DNA of 25,586 nt from contig CAZDPE010000029.1 of NCBI GenBank assembly GCA_964507235.1, forward strand, positions 1 through 25,586. Direction: 5' to 3'. Below are positions 15,390-24,460 of this stretch, in pieces. Origin of the DNA: Suilimivivens sp964507235 (lineage in GTDB: Bacteria > Bacillota > Clostridia > Lachnospirales > Lachnospiraceae). Every line of letters starts with the position of its first letter. The stretch's first letter is position 1. The notes under the pieces were generated by a model, which saw only the letters and a program-made list of their open reading frames with translations, was not told the origin of the DNA and made no database searches. Position numbers and translations under genes: made by a program.

Positions 15390-17801
15390 TTATTTCTGAA
15401 CTATATTTACGATTCGGCCGGGAACATAGATTTCTTTTACTATGGTTCCTGTCAGTTTATCCGCCAAAACTTCTTTAGCCTTAGCAATTACAACGTCTTT
15501 TTCTTCTTTCTTATTAATATTCAAAGTTGCTCTTGTCTTTCCGTTAATCTGAACTGCAATTTCAACCATCGCCTCCTGTGTTTTGGCTTCATCAAATTCC
15601 GGCCAGGTTGTCTGATAAATTCTTCCTTCATAGCCTGCCCTTTGCCAGATTTCCTCTGTAATATGAGGCGCCACAGGATTCAGCATAGTAAGGAGAGTCT
15701 TGAATTCCCCTTTTGTCACAGCATTTTTCTTATAAAAGTCATTAATAAGCGCCATCATTGCTGCAATTGCCGTATTATACTTCAGGGTTTCAAAATCATT
15801 GCTTACTTTCTTTATCGTCTGATGCATCTTGACTTCCATATCTGCCGAATAATCATCGTCCTCTGTCAGAATATCCTGCAGTTTCCATACTCTGTCAAGG
15901 AATCTGCGGCAGCCTTTTACGCCGTCCTCTGACCAGGATGCGCTTAATTCAAAAGCTCCGATAAACATTTCATAGGTACGAAGCGTATCCGCACCATAAT
16001 CACGTACAATGTCATCCGGATTAACCACATTTCCGCGGGACTTACTCATCTTTTCGCCATTAGCTCCAAGAATCATGCCATGGGAAGTTCTCTTCTGGTA
16101 AGGTTCCGGACAAGGAACAACCTTCTCATCATATAAGAATTTATGCCAGAACCGGGAATATAATAAATGCAGTGTGGTATGCTCCATACCGCCGTTATAC
16201 CAGTCAACAGGCATCCAATAATTCAGCGCCTCTTTGCTTGCCAGTTCCTTATCATTCAACGGATCCGTATATCTTAAGAAATACCAGGAAGAACCTGCCC
16301 ACTGAGGCATTGTATCTGTTTCCCTCTTAGCCGGCCCCTGACAGCAGGGACAGGTTGTATTCACCCAGTCAGTCATGGCTGCAAGGGGTGATTCTCCGTT
16401 ATCCGTGGGCATATAGCTCTCTACTTCAGGAAGTTCCAGAGGAAGCTCGCTCTCAGGCAGCGCCACATAACCGCACTTCTCACAATATACAACAGGAATC
16501 GGTTCTCCCCAGTAACGCTGTCTGGAGAATACCCAGTCACGAAGCTTAAAGTTAGTTTTTTCATGGCCGATTCCCTTTTCCGTTAAAAACTCTACTATCT
16601 TCTTTTTGGCATCCGCCACAGAAAGCCCATTCAGGAAATCTGAATTTACAAGTGTTCCCGTTGCCACATCAGTAAACACGGCCTCATTGACATCTACCGG
16701 ACTTCCTCCTACCACTTCAATAATAGGCATATTGAATTTCTTTGCAAATTCCCAATCTCTTTCATCATGGGCAGGCACCGCCATAATCGCACCTGTTCCA
16801 TAGGTCATAAGCACATAATCGGAAATCCATACAGGAATTTCCTTGCCGTTGACAGGATTAACTGCAGTCAGTCCATCCAGCATAACCCCTGTCTTATCCT
16901 TGGCAAGTTCCGTACGCTCAAAATCCGACTTTCTGGCAGCCATTTCTCTGTATGCAATTACATCATCCCAGTTTTTAATGTCATCCTTATATTTATCGAT
17001 AAACGGATGTTCCGGGCTCATAACCATATAAGTTACGCCGAATAAAGTGTCGGGCCTGGTGGTATAAATGGTAAGCTTGTCTTCTTTTCCCTTTAAAATA
17101 AAATCCACCTCTGCTCCGGTTGATTTTCCAATCCAGTTCTTTTGAGAAACCTTGACCCTTTCCACATAGTCAACAGTATCAAGTCCCTGAATCAGTTTAT
17201 CTGCGTAGGCAGTTATCTTAAGCATCCACTGGCTTTTTACTTTACGGACAACCTCAGAACCGCAGCGCTCACATACGCCATTTACAACTTCTTCATTAGC
17301 AAGTCCGACCTTACAGGAAGTACACCAGTTAATAGGCATCTCTGTTTTATATGCCAGTCCTGCGTTAAACAGCTTTAAGAAAATCCATTGTGTCCATTTA
17401 TAATAATTTACATCAGTGGTATTAATTTCCCTGTCCCAGTCAAAAGAATAACCAAGGGCATGGAGCTGTCCTTTGAATCTTTTTACATTATTCTCCGTTA
17501 CAATTCTGGGATGAATATGATTTTTAATCGCATAATTTTCCGTAGGAAGTCCGAAAGCATCCCAGCCCATGGGATAAAGCACATTATATCCCTGCATTCT
17601 TCTCTTTCTCGCAACAATATCAAGCGCAGTATATGGTCTTGGGTGCCCTACATGAAGTCCCTGTCCTGACGGATAAGGAAATTCAACCAATGCATAATAT
17701 TTCGGTTTGGAATAGTCATCAGAAGTTTTAAAGGCCTTTTCATCGTCCCAAATCTTCTGCCATTTTGCTTCCACTTCTCTGTGATTATATATTTCAGCCA
17801 T
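15390..17801 (-). CDS. leuS: Leucyl-tRNA synthetase
   Basis: An 803-residue class I synthetase that charges tRNA-Leu in the cytoplasm. The HIGH-type motif is HVGH at 50-53 in the FPYPSGQGLHVGHPRPYT block, and KMSKS is at 584-588. The CP1 editing domain contains TTRPDTLFG at 247-255 and AVPAHDERD near 341-349. Two Cys pairs, at 160/163 and 177/180, may bind zinc, with further pairs at 440/443 and 484/487. The length is normal for the bacterial enzyme. The start follows GAGAGGAG. A strong single promoter lies about 40 bp upstream, and no T-box leader fits in that space, which is unusual for an aminoacyl-tRNA synthetase gene in Firmicutes. Downstream are only the repeat array and the convergent terminator. 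Confidence 0.98.
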   Translation of the reverse strand: MAEIYNHREVEAKWQKIWDDEKAFKTSDDYSKPKYYALVEFPYPSGQGLHVGHPRPYTALDIVARKRRMQGYNVLYPMGWDAFGLPTENYAIKNHIHPRIVTENNVKRFKGQLHALGYSFDWDREINTTDVNYYKWTQWIFLKLFNAGLAYKTEMPINWCTSCKVGLANEEVVNGVCERCGSEVVRKVKSQWMLKITAYADKLIQGLDTVDYVERVKVSQKNWIGKSTGAEVDFILKGKEDKLTIYTTRPDTLFGVTYMVMSPEHPFIDKYKDDIKNWDDVIAYREMAARKSDFERTELAKDKTGVMLDGLTAVNPVNGKEIPVWISDYVLMTYGTGAIMAVPAHDERDWEFAKKFNMPIIEVVGGSPVDVNEAVFTDVATGTLVNSDFLNGLSVADAKKKIVEFLTEKGIGHEKTNFKLRDWVFSRQRYWGEPIPVVYCEKCGYVALPESELPLELPEVESYMPTDNGESPLAAMTDWVNTTCPCCQGPAKRETDTMPQWAGSSWYFLRYTDPLNDKELASKEALNYWMPVDWYNGGMEHTTLHLLYSRFWHKFLYDEKVVPCPEPYQKRTSHGMILGANGEKMSKSRGNVVNPDDIVRDYGADTLRTYEMFIGAFELSASWSEDGVKGCRRFLDRVWKLQDILTEDDDYSADMEVKMHQTIKKVSNDFETLKYNTAIAAMMALINDFYKKNAVTKGEFKTLLTMLNPVAPHITEEIWQRAGYEGRIYQTTWPEFDEAKTQEAMVEIAVQINGKTRATLNINKKEEKDVVIAKAKEVLADKLTGTIVKEIYVPGRIVNIVQK

Positions 17802-17843
17802 TTTTAACGTCTCCTCTCATTATGGCATAATAAATCAGTCCTA

Positions 17844-17872
17844 ATTTTACCTATTCTGCCGCTTCTTGTCAA
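17844..17872 (-). promoter_or_regulatory. Sigma-A promoter of leuS
   Basis: A perfect TTGACA (17867-17872), a 17-bp spacer and TAAAAT (17844-17849) on the minus strand. The leader is only about 35 nt, which leaves no room for a T-box riboswitch. Confidence 0.85.
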
Positions 17873-17874
17873 GA

Positions 17875-17917
17875 AAATATAAAAGAAGGATGCTGTATAC
17901 CCCCATATACAGCATCC
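17875..17917 (-). terminator. Rho-independent terminator of the EF-G-like gene
   Basis: A 12-bp stem (GGATGCTGTATA with TATACAGCATCC) and a 6-nt loop, followed on the minus strand by a T-rich tract. It separates the EF-G-like gene from the leuS promoter, which begins next to it. Confidence 0.85.
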
Positions 17918-17955
17918 CATCTACCTTCTTCTAAAAAGAAACTATTTGATTGTTT

Positions 17956-20046
17956 TTAATCATCACTGCCTTCAGCCACCTTAGCTGCTCTCGCTGCCAC
18001 TTCCTTATCCTGAACATCAGAAGGCGCCTGCTCATAACGTGCAAACTGATACTCAAATTCACCGCGGCCTCCTGTCATGGAACGAAGGTCTGTGCAATAT
18101 CCGAACAGTCCCATCATAGGCACATCGGCTTCAATCACCTGTTTGCCGCCCGCTGACGGATTCATTCCAAGGACACGTCCTCTTCTCTTATTCAAATCTC
18201 CCATAATATCACCGGTATAAGAATCCGGAACAGTCACTTTTAGTGAAACAATAGGCTCCAAAAGAACCGGATGCGCTTCCATAAAACCTTTCTTAAATGC
18301 CTGAACAGCAGCAGTCTTAAATGCCATTTCCGAAGAATCCACAGGGTGATAAGAACCATCATAAAGAACAGCCTTTACGCCCACTACCGGATAAGCTGCC
18401 AAAGGTCCCTTCAGCACGGATTCCTGAATTCCCTTTTCTACAGCAGGAAAATAATTCTTAGGCACTGCGCCGCCTACTACTTCCTGTTCAAATTCATATG
18501 ATTCCTCAAGGTTTCCTGAAGGTTCAAACCTCATTTTAACATGTCCGTACTGCCCGTGTCCGCCGGACTGCTTTTTATACTTATATTCCACATCAGAGTT
18601 CTTCTTAATTGTTTCCCTGAAAGCCACCTTAGGCTGGCTTAATTCAATTTCAACCTTATATTCATTAAGAAGCTTGCTGGCAATTACCTCTAAATGCAAA
18701 TCGCCCATGCCATACAAAAGCATCTGTCTGTTTTCAGAGTCATTCACATACTGCATTGTTAAATCTTCATGCGAAATTTTCTGAAGAGCCTGTGAAATTT
18801 TATCCACATCACCTTTATTCTTAGGCTTATATCTCATATATGTATAAGGCTTCGGCATTTCCCATTTACCATATTTAATGGTAGTTGCTTTTGTGGAAAG
18901 ACTGTTGCCTGTCCTTGCTGCTGTCAGCTTTGCAAGGGCGCCGATATCACCTGCATGGAGCTCCTTCACCTCTATGGCTTTACTTCCCTGCATTACGTAC
19001 AACTTGCTGATTTTCTCTTCAATATCTTTATCCACGTTATAAATCAAATCATCTGCTTTAAGAACGCCTGAATTCACCTTTATCAACGAATATTTTCCGA
19101 TAAATGGATCCACGATGGTTTTCCAGATATAAGCAGATTTTGCTTTGGAAAAATCATAATCCGCATGGTAAATCTCATTGGTCTTCATGTTAATCCCCGC
19201 CACTTCCCTGTTTTCAGGACTTGGGAAATACTTTATAATATCGTCAAGCAGCGTATACATACCCTGACAGAGAACATTGGAACCCATTGTCATCGGAACA
19301 ATGCTGCCGTCACATACGTTGATGCGGAGCGCCGCTCTGATTTCCGCCTCTGAAAAGGTTTCGCCTCCGAAATAACGTTCCATCATTTCTTCACTGGTTT
19401 CGGCAACTGACTCCATTAAAGTATCACGGCATATCTGCAGATTAGACTTATTGTATTCAGGAACTTCACATTCCACAACTTCCTTCCCCTGCCATCTGTT
19501 TCCGGTTTCCGTAATTACATTAACATATCCCACAAATTTTTCATTTTCACGAATCGGAAGATGGAAAGGCGCCATTTTCTTTCCAAACATAGCCGTCATA
19601 TCTTCCACAACCTGACGGAAGGACGCATTATCAACATCCATATTGCTTACATAAATCATACGGGGTAATTTATATTTTTCACATAATTCCCACGCCTTCT
19701 GCGTCCCGACCTCCACGCCGGACTTACCGTTAACTACAATAACAGCCGCTCCTGCTGCACTGATTGCCTCTTCCACTTCTCCTGCAAAATCAAAAAAACC
19801 GGGTGAATCAATAATATTTATCTTATAGCCTGCCCATTCAATGGGAATAACGGAAGAACTGATAGATATCTTACGTTTCTGTTCTTCCTTGCTGAAGTCA
19901 CTGACTGTATTTCCATCTTCCACTTTACCAAGCCGTGATGTAATACCTGATAAATATGCCATTGCTTCTGCCAGACTGGTTTTGCCGCAGCCGCCATGTC
20001 CCAGCAAAACAACGTTTCTAATCTTGTCAGTTGTGTAAATATTCAT
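17956..20046 (-). CDS. EF-G-like translational GTPase paralogue with altered G motifs
   Basis: A 696-residue protein with the full EF-G domain order: GTPase, beta barrel, and domains III-V including the GGHGQYGHV and PVDSSEMAFK regions. The P-loop is GHGGCGKT at 16-23. The usual DTPGH is DSPGF at 80-84, so the catalytic His is Phe, and the base-specificity motif NKxD is SNMD at 134-137. Similar His replacement is known in the EF-G2/FusA2 group, whose role differs from elongation and is poorly understood. It is therefore unlikely to be the main elongation factor, since it is away from the str operon (rpsL, rpsG, tuf) and has its own promoter and terminator. GGAGG precedes the ATG. The acidic C-terminal tail is short. 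Confidence 0.9.
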   Translation of the reverse strand: MNIYTTDKIRNVVLLGHGGCGKTSLAEAMAYLSGITSRLGKVEDGNTVSDFSKEEQKRKISISSSVIPIEWAGYKINIIDSPGFFDFAGEVEEAISAAGAAVIVVNGKSGVEVGTQKAWELCEKYKLPRMIYVSNMDVDNASFRQVVEDMTAMFGKKMAPFHLPIRENEKFVGYVNVITETGNRWQGKEVVECEVPEYNKSNLQICRDTLMESVAETSEEMMERYFGGETFSEAEIRAALRINVCDGSIVPMTMGSNVLCQGMYTLLDDIIKYFPSPENREVAGINMKTNEIYHADYDFSKAKSAYIWKTIVDPFIGKYSLIKVNSGVLKADDLIYNVDKDIEEKISKLYVMQGSKAIEVKELHAGDIGALAKLTAARTGNSLSTKATTIKYGKWEMPKPYTYMRYKPKNKGDVDKISQALQKISHEDLTMQYVNDSENRQMLLYGMGDLHLEVIASKLLNEYKVEIELSQPKVAFRETIKKNSDVEYKYKKQSGGHGQYGHVKMRFEPSGNLEESYEFEQEVVGGAVPKNYFPAVEKGIQESVLKGPLAAYPVVGVKAVLYDGSYHPVDSSEMAFKTAAVQAFKKGFMEAHPVLLEPIVSLKVTVPDSYTGDIMGDLNKRRGRVLGMNPSAGGKQVIEADVPMMGLFGYCTDLRSMTGGRGEFEYQFARYEQAPSDVQDKEVAARAAKVAEGSDD

Positions 20047-20133
20047 ATAGGTTCCTCCAATTTATATGTTATTTGGGCATTTTGCCAATTTATTCAGCAA
20101 TTTTTATATCTTCACCAGAAAACCCATGAGTAT

Positions 20134-20162
20134 ATTTTACTAAATTTCTAAATCTTTTACAA
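20134..20162 (-). promoter_or_regulatory. Promoter of the EF-G-like gene
   Basis: TTGTAA (20157-20162), a 17-bp spacer and TAAAAT (20134-20139) on the minus strand. The -35 is embedded in the palindrome TTTTAC-AA-GTAAAA (20155-20168), a possible operator. The leader is about 80 nt. Confidence 0.65.
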
Positions 20163-20267
20163 GTAAAATCATACACTATACACATATTTTTGCTGTATTG
20201 TTATCGTGCAAAAATATAAATACATTCTGTACGCGACTGCTCCTTTTATCTTTCACAAACGCTTATA

Positions 20268-20296
20268 TTGACTTTCACACGTTAAAGTGTTATATT
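20268..20296 (+). promoter_or_regulatory. Promoter of tyrA with dyad in the spacer
   Basis: TTGACT (20268-20273), a 17-bp spacer and TATATT (20291-20296). The spacer carries ACACgTTAAaGTGT (20277-20290), a dyad with a single mismatched pair, which could be the site of a repressor. Confidence 0.75.
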
Positions 20297-20348
20297 TTTG
20301 AAGGGATTAAAATATTATTTAACCATTCTTTTCAGAGAGGATTTTGCT

Positions 20349-21455
20349 ATGAAAACCAAGAATTTAACCTGCGGCTTTATCGGACTTGGGCTAATAGGCG
20401 GTTCCATTGCCAGAGCGCTCCGCCAGTTCTGTCCCGACTGCGAATTAATCGGATATGATATTGAACCAAACGCTACCGGACTGGCTGTCAGCGAAGGCGT
20501 ATTAAATACCGCCCTTCCCGAAATAAACAGTACTTTTGAGAAATGCGACTATATTTTCTTATGCGCTCCGGTGTCCTTCAATGATGAAAATCTGTTAAGG
20601 CTAAAACAGTTTCTTTCCCCCGATTGCCTTTTAACGGATGTGGGCAGTGTAAAAACAGATATTCACAAACATATTGAAGCGCTTCACTTAAGTAAACAGT
20701 TTATAGGAGGACATCCCATGGCAGGCAGCGAGCGCACCGGCTATGCAAATTCCAAAGCGCTTCTGCTTGAGAATGCTTATTATATTCTTACTCCCACACT
20801 GGAAGTCCCACAGGAAAAGATTACTGCGTACCGGGAGCTGGTGGCATCTCTGGGTGCAATCCCCCTTGTTATTTCCTATGAGCAGCACGATTTTGTAACG
20901 GCCGCCATCAGCCATCTTCCTCATGTGATTGCAGCTTCTCTGGTCAATCTCATTAAGGACTCTGATTCTCCTGAAGGTATTATGAAAATGATTGCAGCCG
21001 GAGGTTTTAAGGATATTACACGGATTGCTTCTTCCTCTCCCGCCATGTGGCAGCAAATCTGTATGACCAATACGGAAAATATTGATGCACTCCTTGAAAC
21101 TTACATTGAATCCCTTAAAACTATCCGTGAAAAAATAAGACAGCGCAAAGAAACGGATATTTATGAATTTTTTGATGATGCAAGACGCTATCGCGATTCC
21201 TTTATTGACGCCTCAAGAGGCCCCATTAAGAAATCCTATTCCGTCAGCATTGAAATTGCCGACGAACCGGGCACTCTTGCTGCCATTGCCACTATTCTCG
21301 CACATAATAATATCAGCATTAAAAATATCGGCATTATCCATAACAGAGAGCAGGCCTGCGGTGCTCTCGGAATTGAATTTTATAATTCCGAAAGCATTGA
21401 AGCGGCCAAAAACATTCTCGCTCCCAAAGGATACATTATACATGAGAAGGCTTAA
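20349..21455 (+). CDS. tyrA: Prephenate dehydrogenase with C-terminal ACT domain
   Basis: 368 residues from the ATG at 20349, which follows AGAGAGGAT; an in-frame TTG at 20298 lies at the transcription start and is rejected. The N-terminal NAD-binding Rossmann motif GLGLIGGS spans 12-19. GGHPMAGSERTGY (120-132) and SHLPHVIA (188-195) are the conserved active-site blocks of the family. The C-terminal ACT domain (about 297-368) probably senses tyrosine or another amino acid. The enzyme converts prephenate to 4-hydroxyphenylpyruvate for tyrosine synthesis. It stands alone rather than in an aro cluster. Its stop overlaps by 4 bp the stop of the convergent fkp-like gene, and no terminator lies between them. 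Confidence 0.95.
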   Translation: MKTKNLTCGFIGLGLIGGSIARALRQFCPDCELIGYDIEPNATGLAVSEGVLNTALPEINSTFEKCDYIFLCAPVSFNDENLLRLKQFLSPDCLLTDVGSVKTDIHKHIEALHLSKQFIGGHPMAGSERTGYANSKALLLENAYYILTPTLEVPQEKITAYRELVASLGAIPLVISYEQHDFVTAAISHLPHVIAASLVNLIKDSDSPEGIMKMIAAGGFKDITRIASSSPAMWQQICMTNTENIDALLETYIESLKTIREKIRQRKETDIYEFFDDARRYRDSFIDASRGPIKKSYSVSIEIADEPGTLAAIATILAHNNISIKNIGIIHNREQACGALGIEFYNSESIEAAKNILAPKGYIIHEKA

Positions 21456-24400
21456 AAGAGGAGTTCACTATCCCAGATAGCGGCGCCTGTCCCCTGAAAC
21501 ACTTCATTAAGGCGCCTGTTTATCTGCTCCTTCGTCACTCCCTTTTTCATGATAATCTGCAAAAAACCGCCTCCTCCGGCGCCGGCAATAAATTTGCCGT
21601 CAATCAAATCCTCCATTACCATAAAAATCTGGTCAATGCATAAATTCGTTGCTCCTTCATCCAACTGCAGGGACAAATCAAAGTGTCGGTTGAACAATTC
21701 CGCCAGTTCATCGATATCTCCCTTTTCCAGTGCCCTCTGCATCAATAATGCCGTATCCTTCATTGCCGCCAGCGCTTCCACAGAAGCTTTTCTGCCGCCG
21801 ATATAATTTCCCACTACTTCTCGAAGCAGATTTCTTGCAAGTCTTCTCTGTCCGGTATAGACAATGGCAAATCTTTCATTCAATTCCTTTTTTGCCTCCT
21901 CTGGTACGGTAATATAATCCAGATGAAGAATCTGCCGGACGCCGGGCTTACTGGTAATCATTTTAATTCCCCTGGTCATGCCGCCCACCTGATCCTGCCA
22001 GCCTCCTCCGGTACTCATAATCTGCTCCATGCACAGCACAATATCAAAAAGCGCGCTTTCCGTTACATTGCAGCCGGTAAACGCAAGAAGCGCCTTTGCG
22101 CAGGCACCTGCAAGAATACTGCTCGTTCCCAGTCCCGAGCCTTTCGGCACACCAACCACCTTGGTAGAAAGATAAATACCGCCTCCAAGCTCCTCAAGCC
22201 GTTCCCTTAAATCCGGTTCATCCTTTTTCTTTTCATATGGAATAATGCCGCAGGCCAAAAGCGCCGCCTTATGCAGTGCAAAATAATCATACGGATTCAT
22301 ACAGTCCCTGATTTCATCGTTACTATACACAGTTGTCCTTACGTCCAAATCAGCGCTTTCAAATTGGATTTCCAATTTATTCAGTTTTCGCACTGTAACC
22401 TGCACCGGCAAAATTCCATTCAGCTTAATCGCTGCATTTAAAACAACCCCTCCCTGCTCATTACAATACGGAGGGGTATCAGTCCACCCTCCTCCCCAGT
22501 TTACCCTTAAAGGCAGAGAAACAAGAACCTCATTTTCCACTATCTTCAGTTTTTCTTCTTCTCTTCTGTTTGTCAGCGCACTTTCAAAGACCTGTTTTCT
22601 TATAGTGCCGAAGCATTCGCTTTCCATGCCGAGTGCGTAATAAATACGCATGGCAGTCTTATAATCGCTCTTTTGAGCCATACTCACCAGACGTTCAGAC
22701 GCTTTTTCAGGTATCTCATTTCCGAAAATCTGCAATGCATCCTTATAATACACTCCGGCAGTCAGTTTTTGTACAAATACATCGGTCAGGATTTTATTTC
22801 TAAGTTCAGTTTTATAGGGCAGCACTGCCTTAATATCCGCCTGATTGAAGCTGTCAAACAAGCTGGTTCTTTCCAGGCTGAGCCAGTCTTCTATCTCCCT
22901 CTTATCAGCCTCTCCTCTTGCCATTTTAACCAAAAACAAAGAGTCTTCCACTGCTTTATGTCTGTCTGCACATACAGGATACAGGTCAGCAAACCACAGA
23001 TAATGCTCTTTATCTTTCCAGATATCTTCAGGCTGTACCTGATAATAGTCCAGCACATCCTTAAGCCAGCCGCCCAAAAAAGCTGTATTCCCCTCATAAG
23101 TTCCCTTGGGATTATCATCAACCCCATATATCCTTGCCACAAACCGTCCGTCCATTTGCTTTACACAATGCACAACGATTCCTTCCGGTATAGTAATATG
23201 ATCAATTTCCACCTGGGACAATACGGTTCCTTCTTTTACCTTTGCATCAGGTCCCACATAACTGTCCTCCAGATAACAGCCCGCTTCAATATTTTCTTCC
23301 CTGCACACAAAGCTGTTGCGGGAAGCAAATCTTTTCTGCTCCACATTGGAACAAATACAGCTTTGCCAGTCCAGGAATTCATAATCTGCAATTTTGTCCG
23401 TAACAAGATGCAAAAGCTCCCTGGTTGTTCCAAAATGAATAAACTCCGCAGGCGATAGACAGATTACCTTCATGGTAAAGCCTGATAAAGCTTCCCATAT
23501 TTCTTTCCGGCATTTTGTCAGTTCTTCGCAAAAGCTTCCTTCCGGCGCCTGCTTATAAAAATCCTTAAGCGTTGACTTTTTGGCAAGAGGATAAAGAAAA
23601 TCACCGTAAAAGCTGATTCTGGCTCTTTCATTTACAAATCTGTCATATTTAGCATTATCTATTTTTCCATTGGTACTGATTAATGAAAGCAGCGCACTTA
23701 ATAAATCGCAGTCAAACAAGACGGCTCCTGTATCCAAATCCACATTCCCCTGCCCGTTCACTGCTCCCAGGCTGCGAAGCTGTTCTTCCGACTGCTTATG
23801 CAGAAAGAGCTCCACCATTCCGTCCTCTCCCCGCAGAAAAACGCCGTGTTCCTTCCCGGTACTTACGTGCTCTTTAATGGAAATGGCCGCCGCGCCTTTA
23901 AACTGAAAATCAAGCTGCAGAGAATTAAACAAAAGCAGCACATCACCTGATAATACCAGCATGCCATCCCGAATCCTTTCCGCTACTGCAGACATGACAA
24001 TCATAAATTCATCAAAAAGAGTGGACGGCTCTCCGCCCGGCAGCTGCCTTGGCACCGGTGAAAAAAGCTTTCCGCATACACTGTATTGGGGCACACGCTT
24101 ACTGTCGCCTCCCGAATGAATTACCAGCACCTTTTTACCGGCAAAACAGTCTGCAGTTTCTCCTCCATTCTCCTGGGCCAGATATTTCAGTACATTAAAG
24201 GTTGCCCCTCCCGAACCTACTCTTTTCCCTTCCGGGTCCGGCAGCACCACATATTTACAATGCTCCGGCAGCATTTTCTTTTCAAGCCGGTAAGATATTT
24301 CAAGCCGGTAGCTTAAAGCCTGGGCTTCATTGGAAGCAGTTAATATGACATAATCCCATCCCATACCTTTTCTGACTGCCGTTTCATAATCTTTCCACGC

Positions 24401-24460
24401 TTCCATGTAACTCTGCCTTAAAAACAGGTTCTTGATTCTCGTTCCCGAATACGTCCCCAT
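21452..24460 (-). CDS. fkp: Bifunctional L-fucokinase / fucose-1-phosphate guanylyltransferase (Fkp-like)
   Basis: About 1002 residues. The N-terminal half matches the fucokinase/GDP-fucose pyrophosphorylase family: WDYVILTAS, DPEGKRVGSGGATFN (about 75-89) and the HSGGDSKRVP loop (about 115-124). The C-terminal half is a GHMP kinase: WGGGWTDTPPYC (about 655-666), the ATP-binding GSGLGTSS (about 774-781) and GGGWQDQVGG (about 818-827). Bacteroides Fkp (949 aa) phosphorylates L-fucose and couples it to GTP, giving GDP-fucose for surface glycans; that function is inferred here by family. The start is uncertain. An ATG at 24460 overlaps vanZ by 43 bp, an ATG at 24406 follows AAGGCAG just after the vanZ stop, and a TTG at 24484 is also possible. 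The large antisense frame within it is a shadow. Confidence 0.88.
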   Translation of the reverse strand: MGTYSGTRIKNLFLRQSYMEAWKDYETAVRKGMGWDYVILTASNEAQALSYRLEISYRLEKKMLPEHCKYVVLPDPEGKRVGSGGATFNVLKYLAQENGGETADCFAGKKVLVIHSGGDSKRVPQYSVCGKLFSPVPRQLPGGEPSTLFDEFMIVMSAVAERIRDGMLVLSGDVLLLFNSLQLDFQFKGAAAISIKEHVSTGKEHGVFLRGEDGMVELFLHKQSEEQLRSLGAVNGQGNVDLDTGAVLFDCDLLSALLSLISTNGKIDNAKYDRFVNERARISFYGDFLYPLAKKSTLKDFYKQAPEGSFCEELTKCRKEIWEALSGFTMKVICLSPAEFIHFGTTRELLHLVTDKIADYEFLDWQSCICSNVEQKRFASRNSFVCREENIEAGCYLEDSYVGPDAKVKEGTVLSQVEIDHITIPEGIVVHCVKQMDGRFVARIYGVDDNPKGTYEGNTAFLGGWLKDVLDYYQVQPEDIWKDKEHYLWFADLYPVCADRHKAVEDSLFLVKMARGEADKREIEDWLSLERTSLFDSFNQADIKAVLPYKTELRNKILTDVFVQKLTAGVYYKDALQIFGNEIPEKASERLVSMAQKSDYKTAMRIYYALGMESECFGTIRKQVFESALTNRREEEKLKIVENEVLVSLPLRVNWGGGWTDTPPYCNEQGGVVLNAAIKLNGILPVQVTVRKLNKLEIQFESADLDVRTTVYSNDEIRDCMNPYDYFALHKAALLACGIIPYEKKKDEPDLRERLEELGGGIYLSTKVVGVPKGSGLGTSSILAGACAKALLAFTGCNVTESALFDIVLCMEQIMSTGGGWQDQVGGMTRGIKMITSKPGVRQILHLDYITVPEEAKKELNERFAIVYTGQRRLARNLLREVVGNYIGGRKASVEALAAMKDTALLMQRALEKGDIDELAELFNRHFDLSLQLDEGATNLCIDQIFMVMEDLIDGKFIAGAGGGGFLQIIMKKGVTKEQINRRLNEVFQGTGAAIWDSELLF

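Noticed and set aside
15193..15478. ORFs running through the N gap
   Set aside because: Their frames exist only because unknown bases are read as open codons.
20298..20348. TTG start extending tyrA by 17 residues
   Set aside because: It lies 2 bases after the -10 box, at or before the transcription start; the Rossmann motif fits the ATG at 20349.
22673..23458. 261-aa plus-strand ORF inside the fkp-like gene
   Set aside because: The opposite strand carries a well-supported enzyme across this region; the shadow frame has no recognisable domain.
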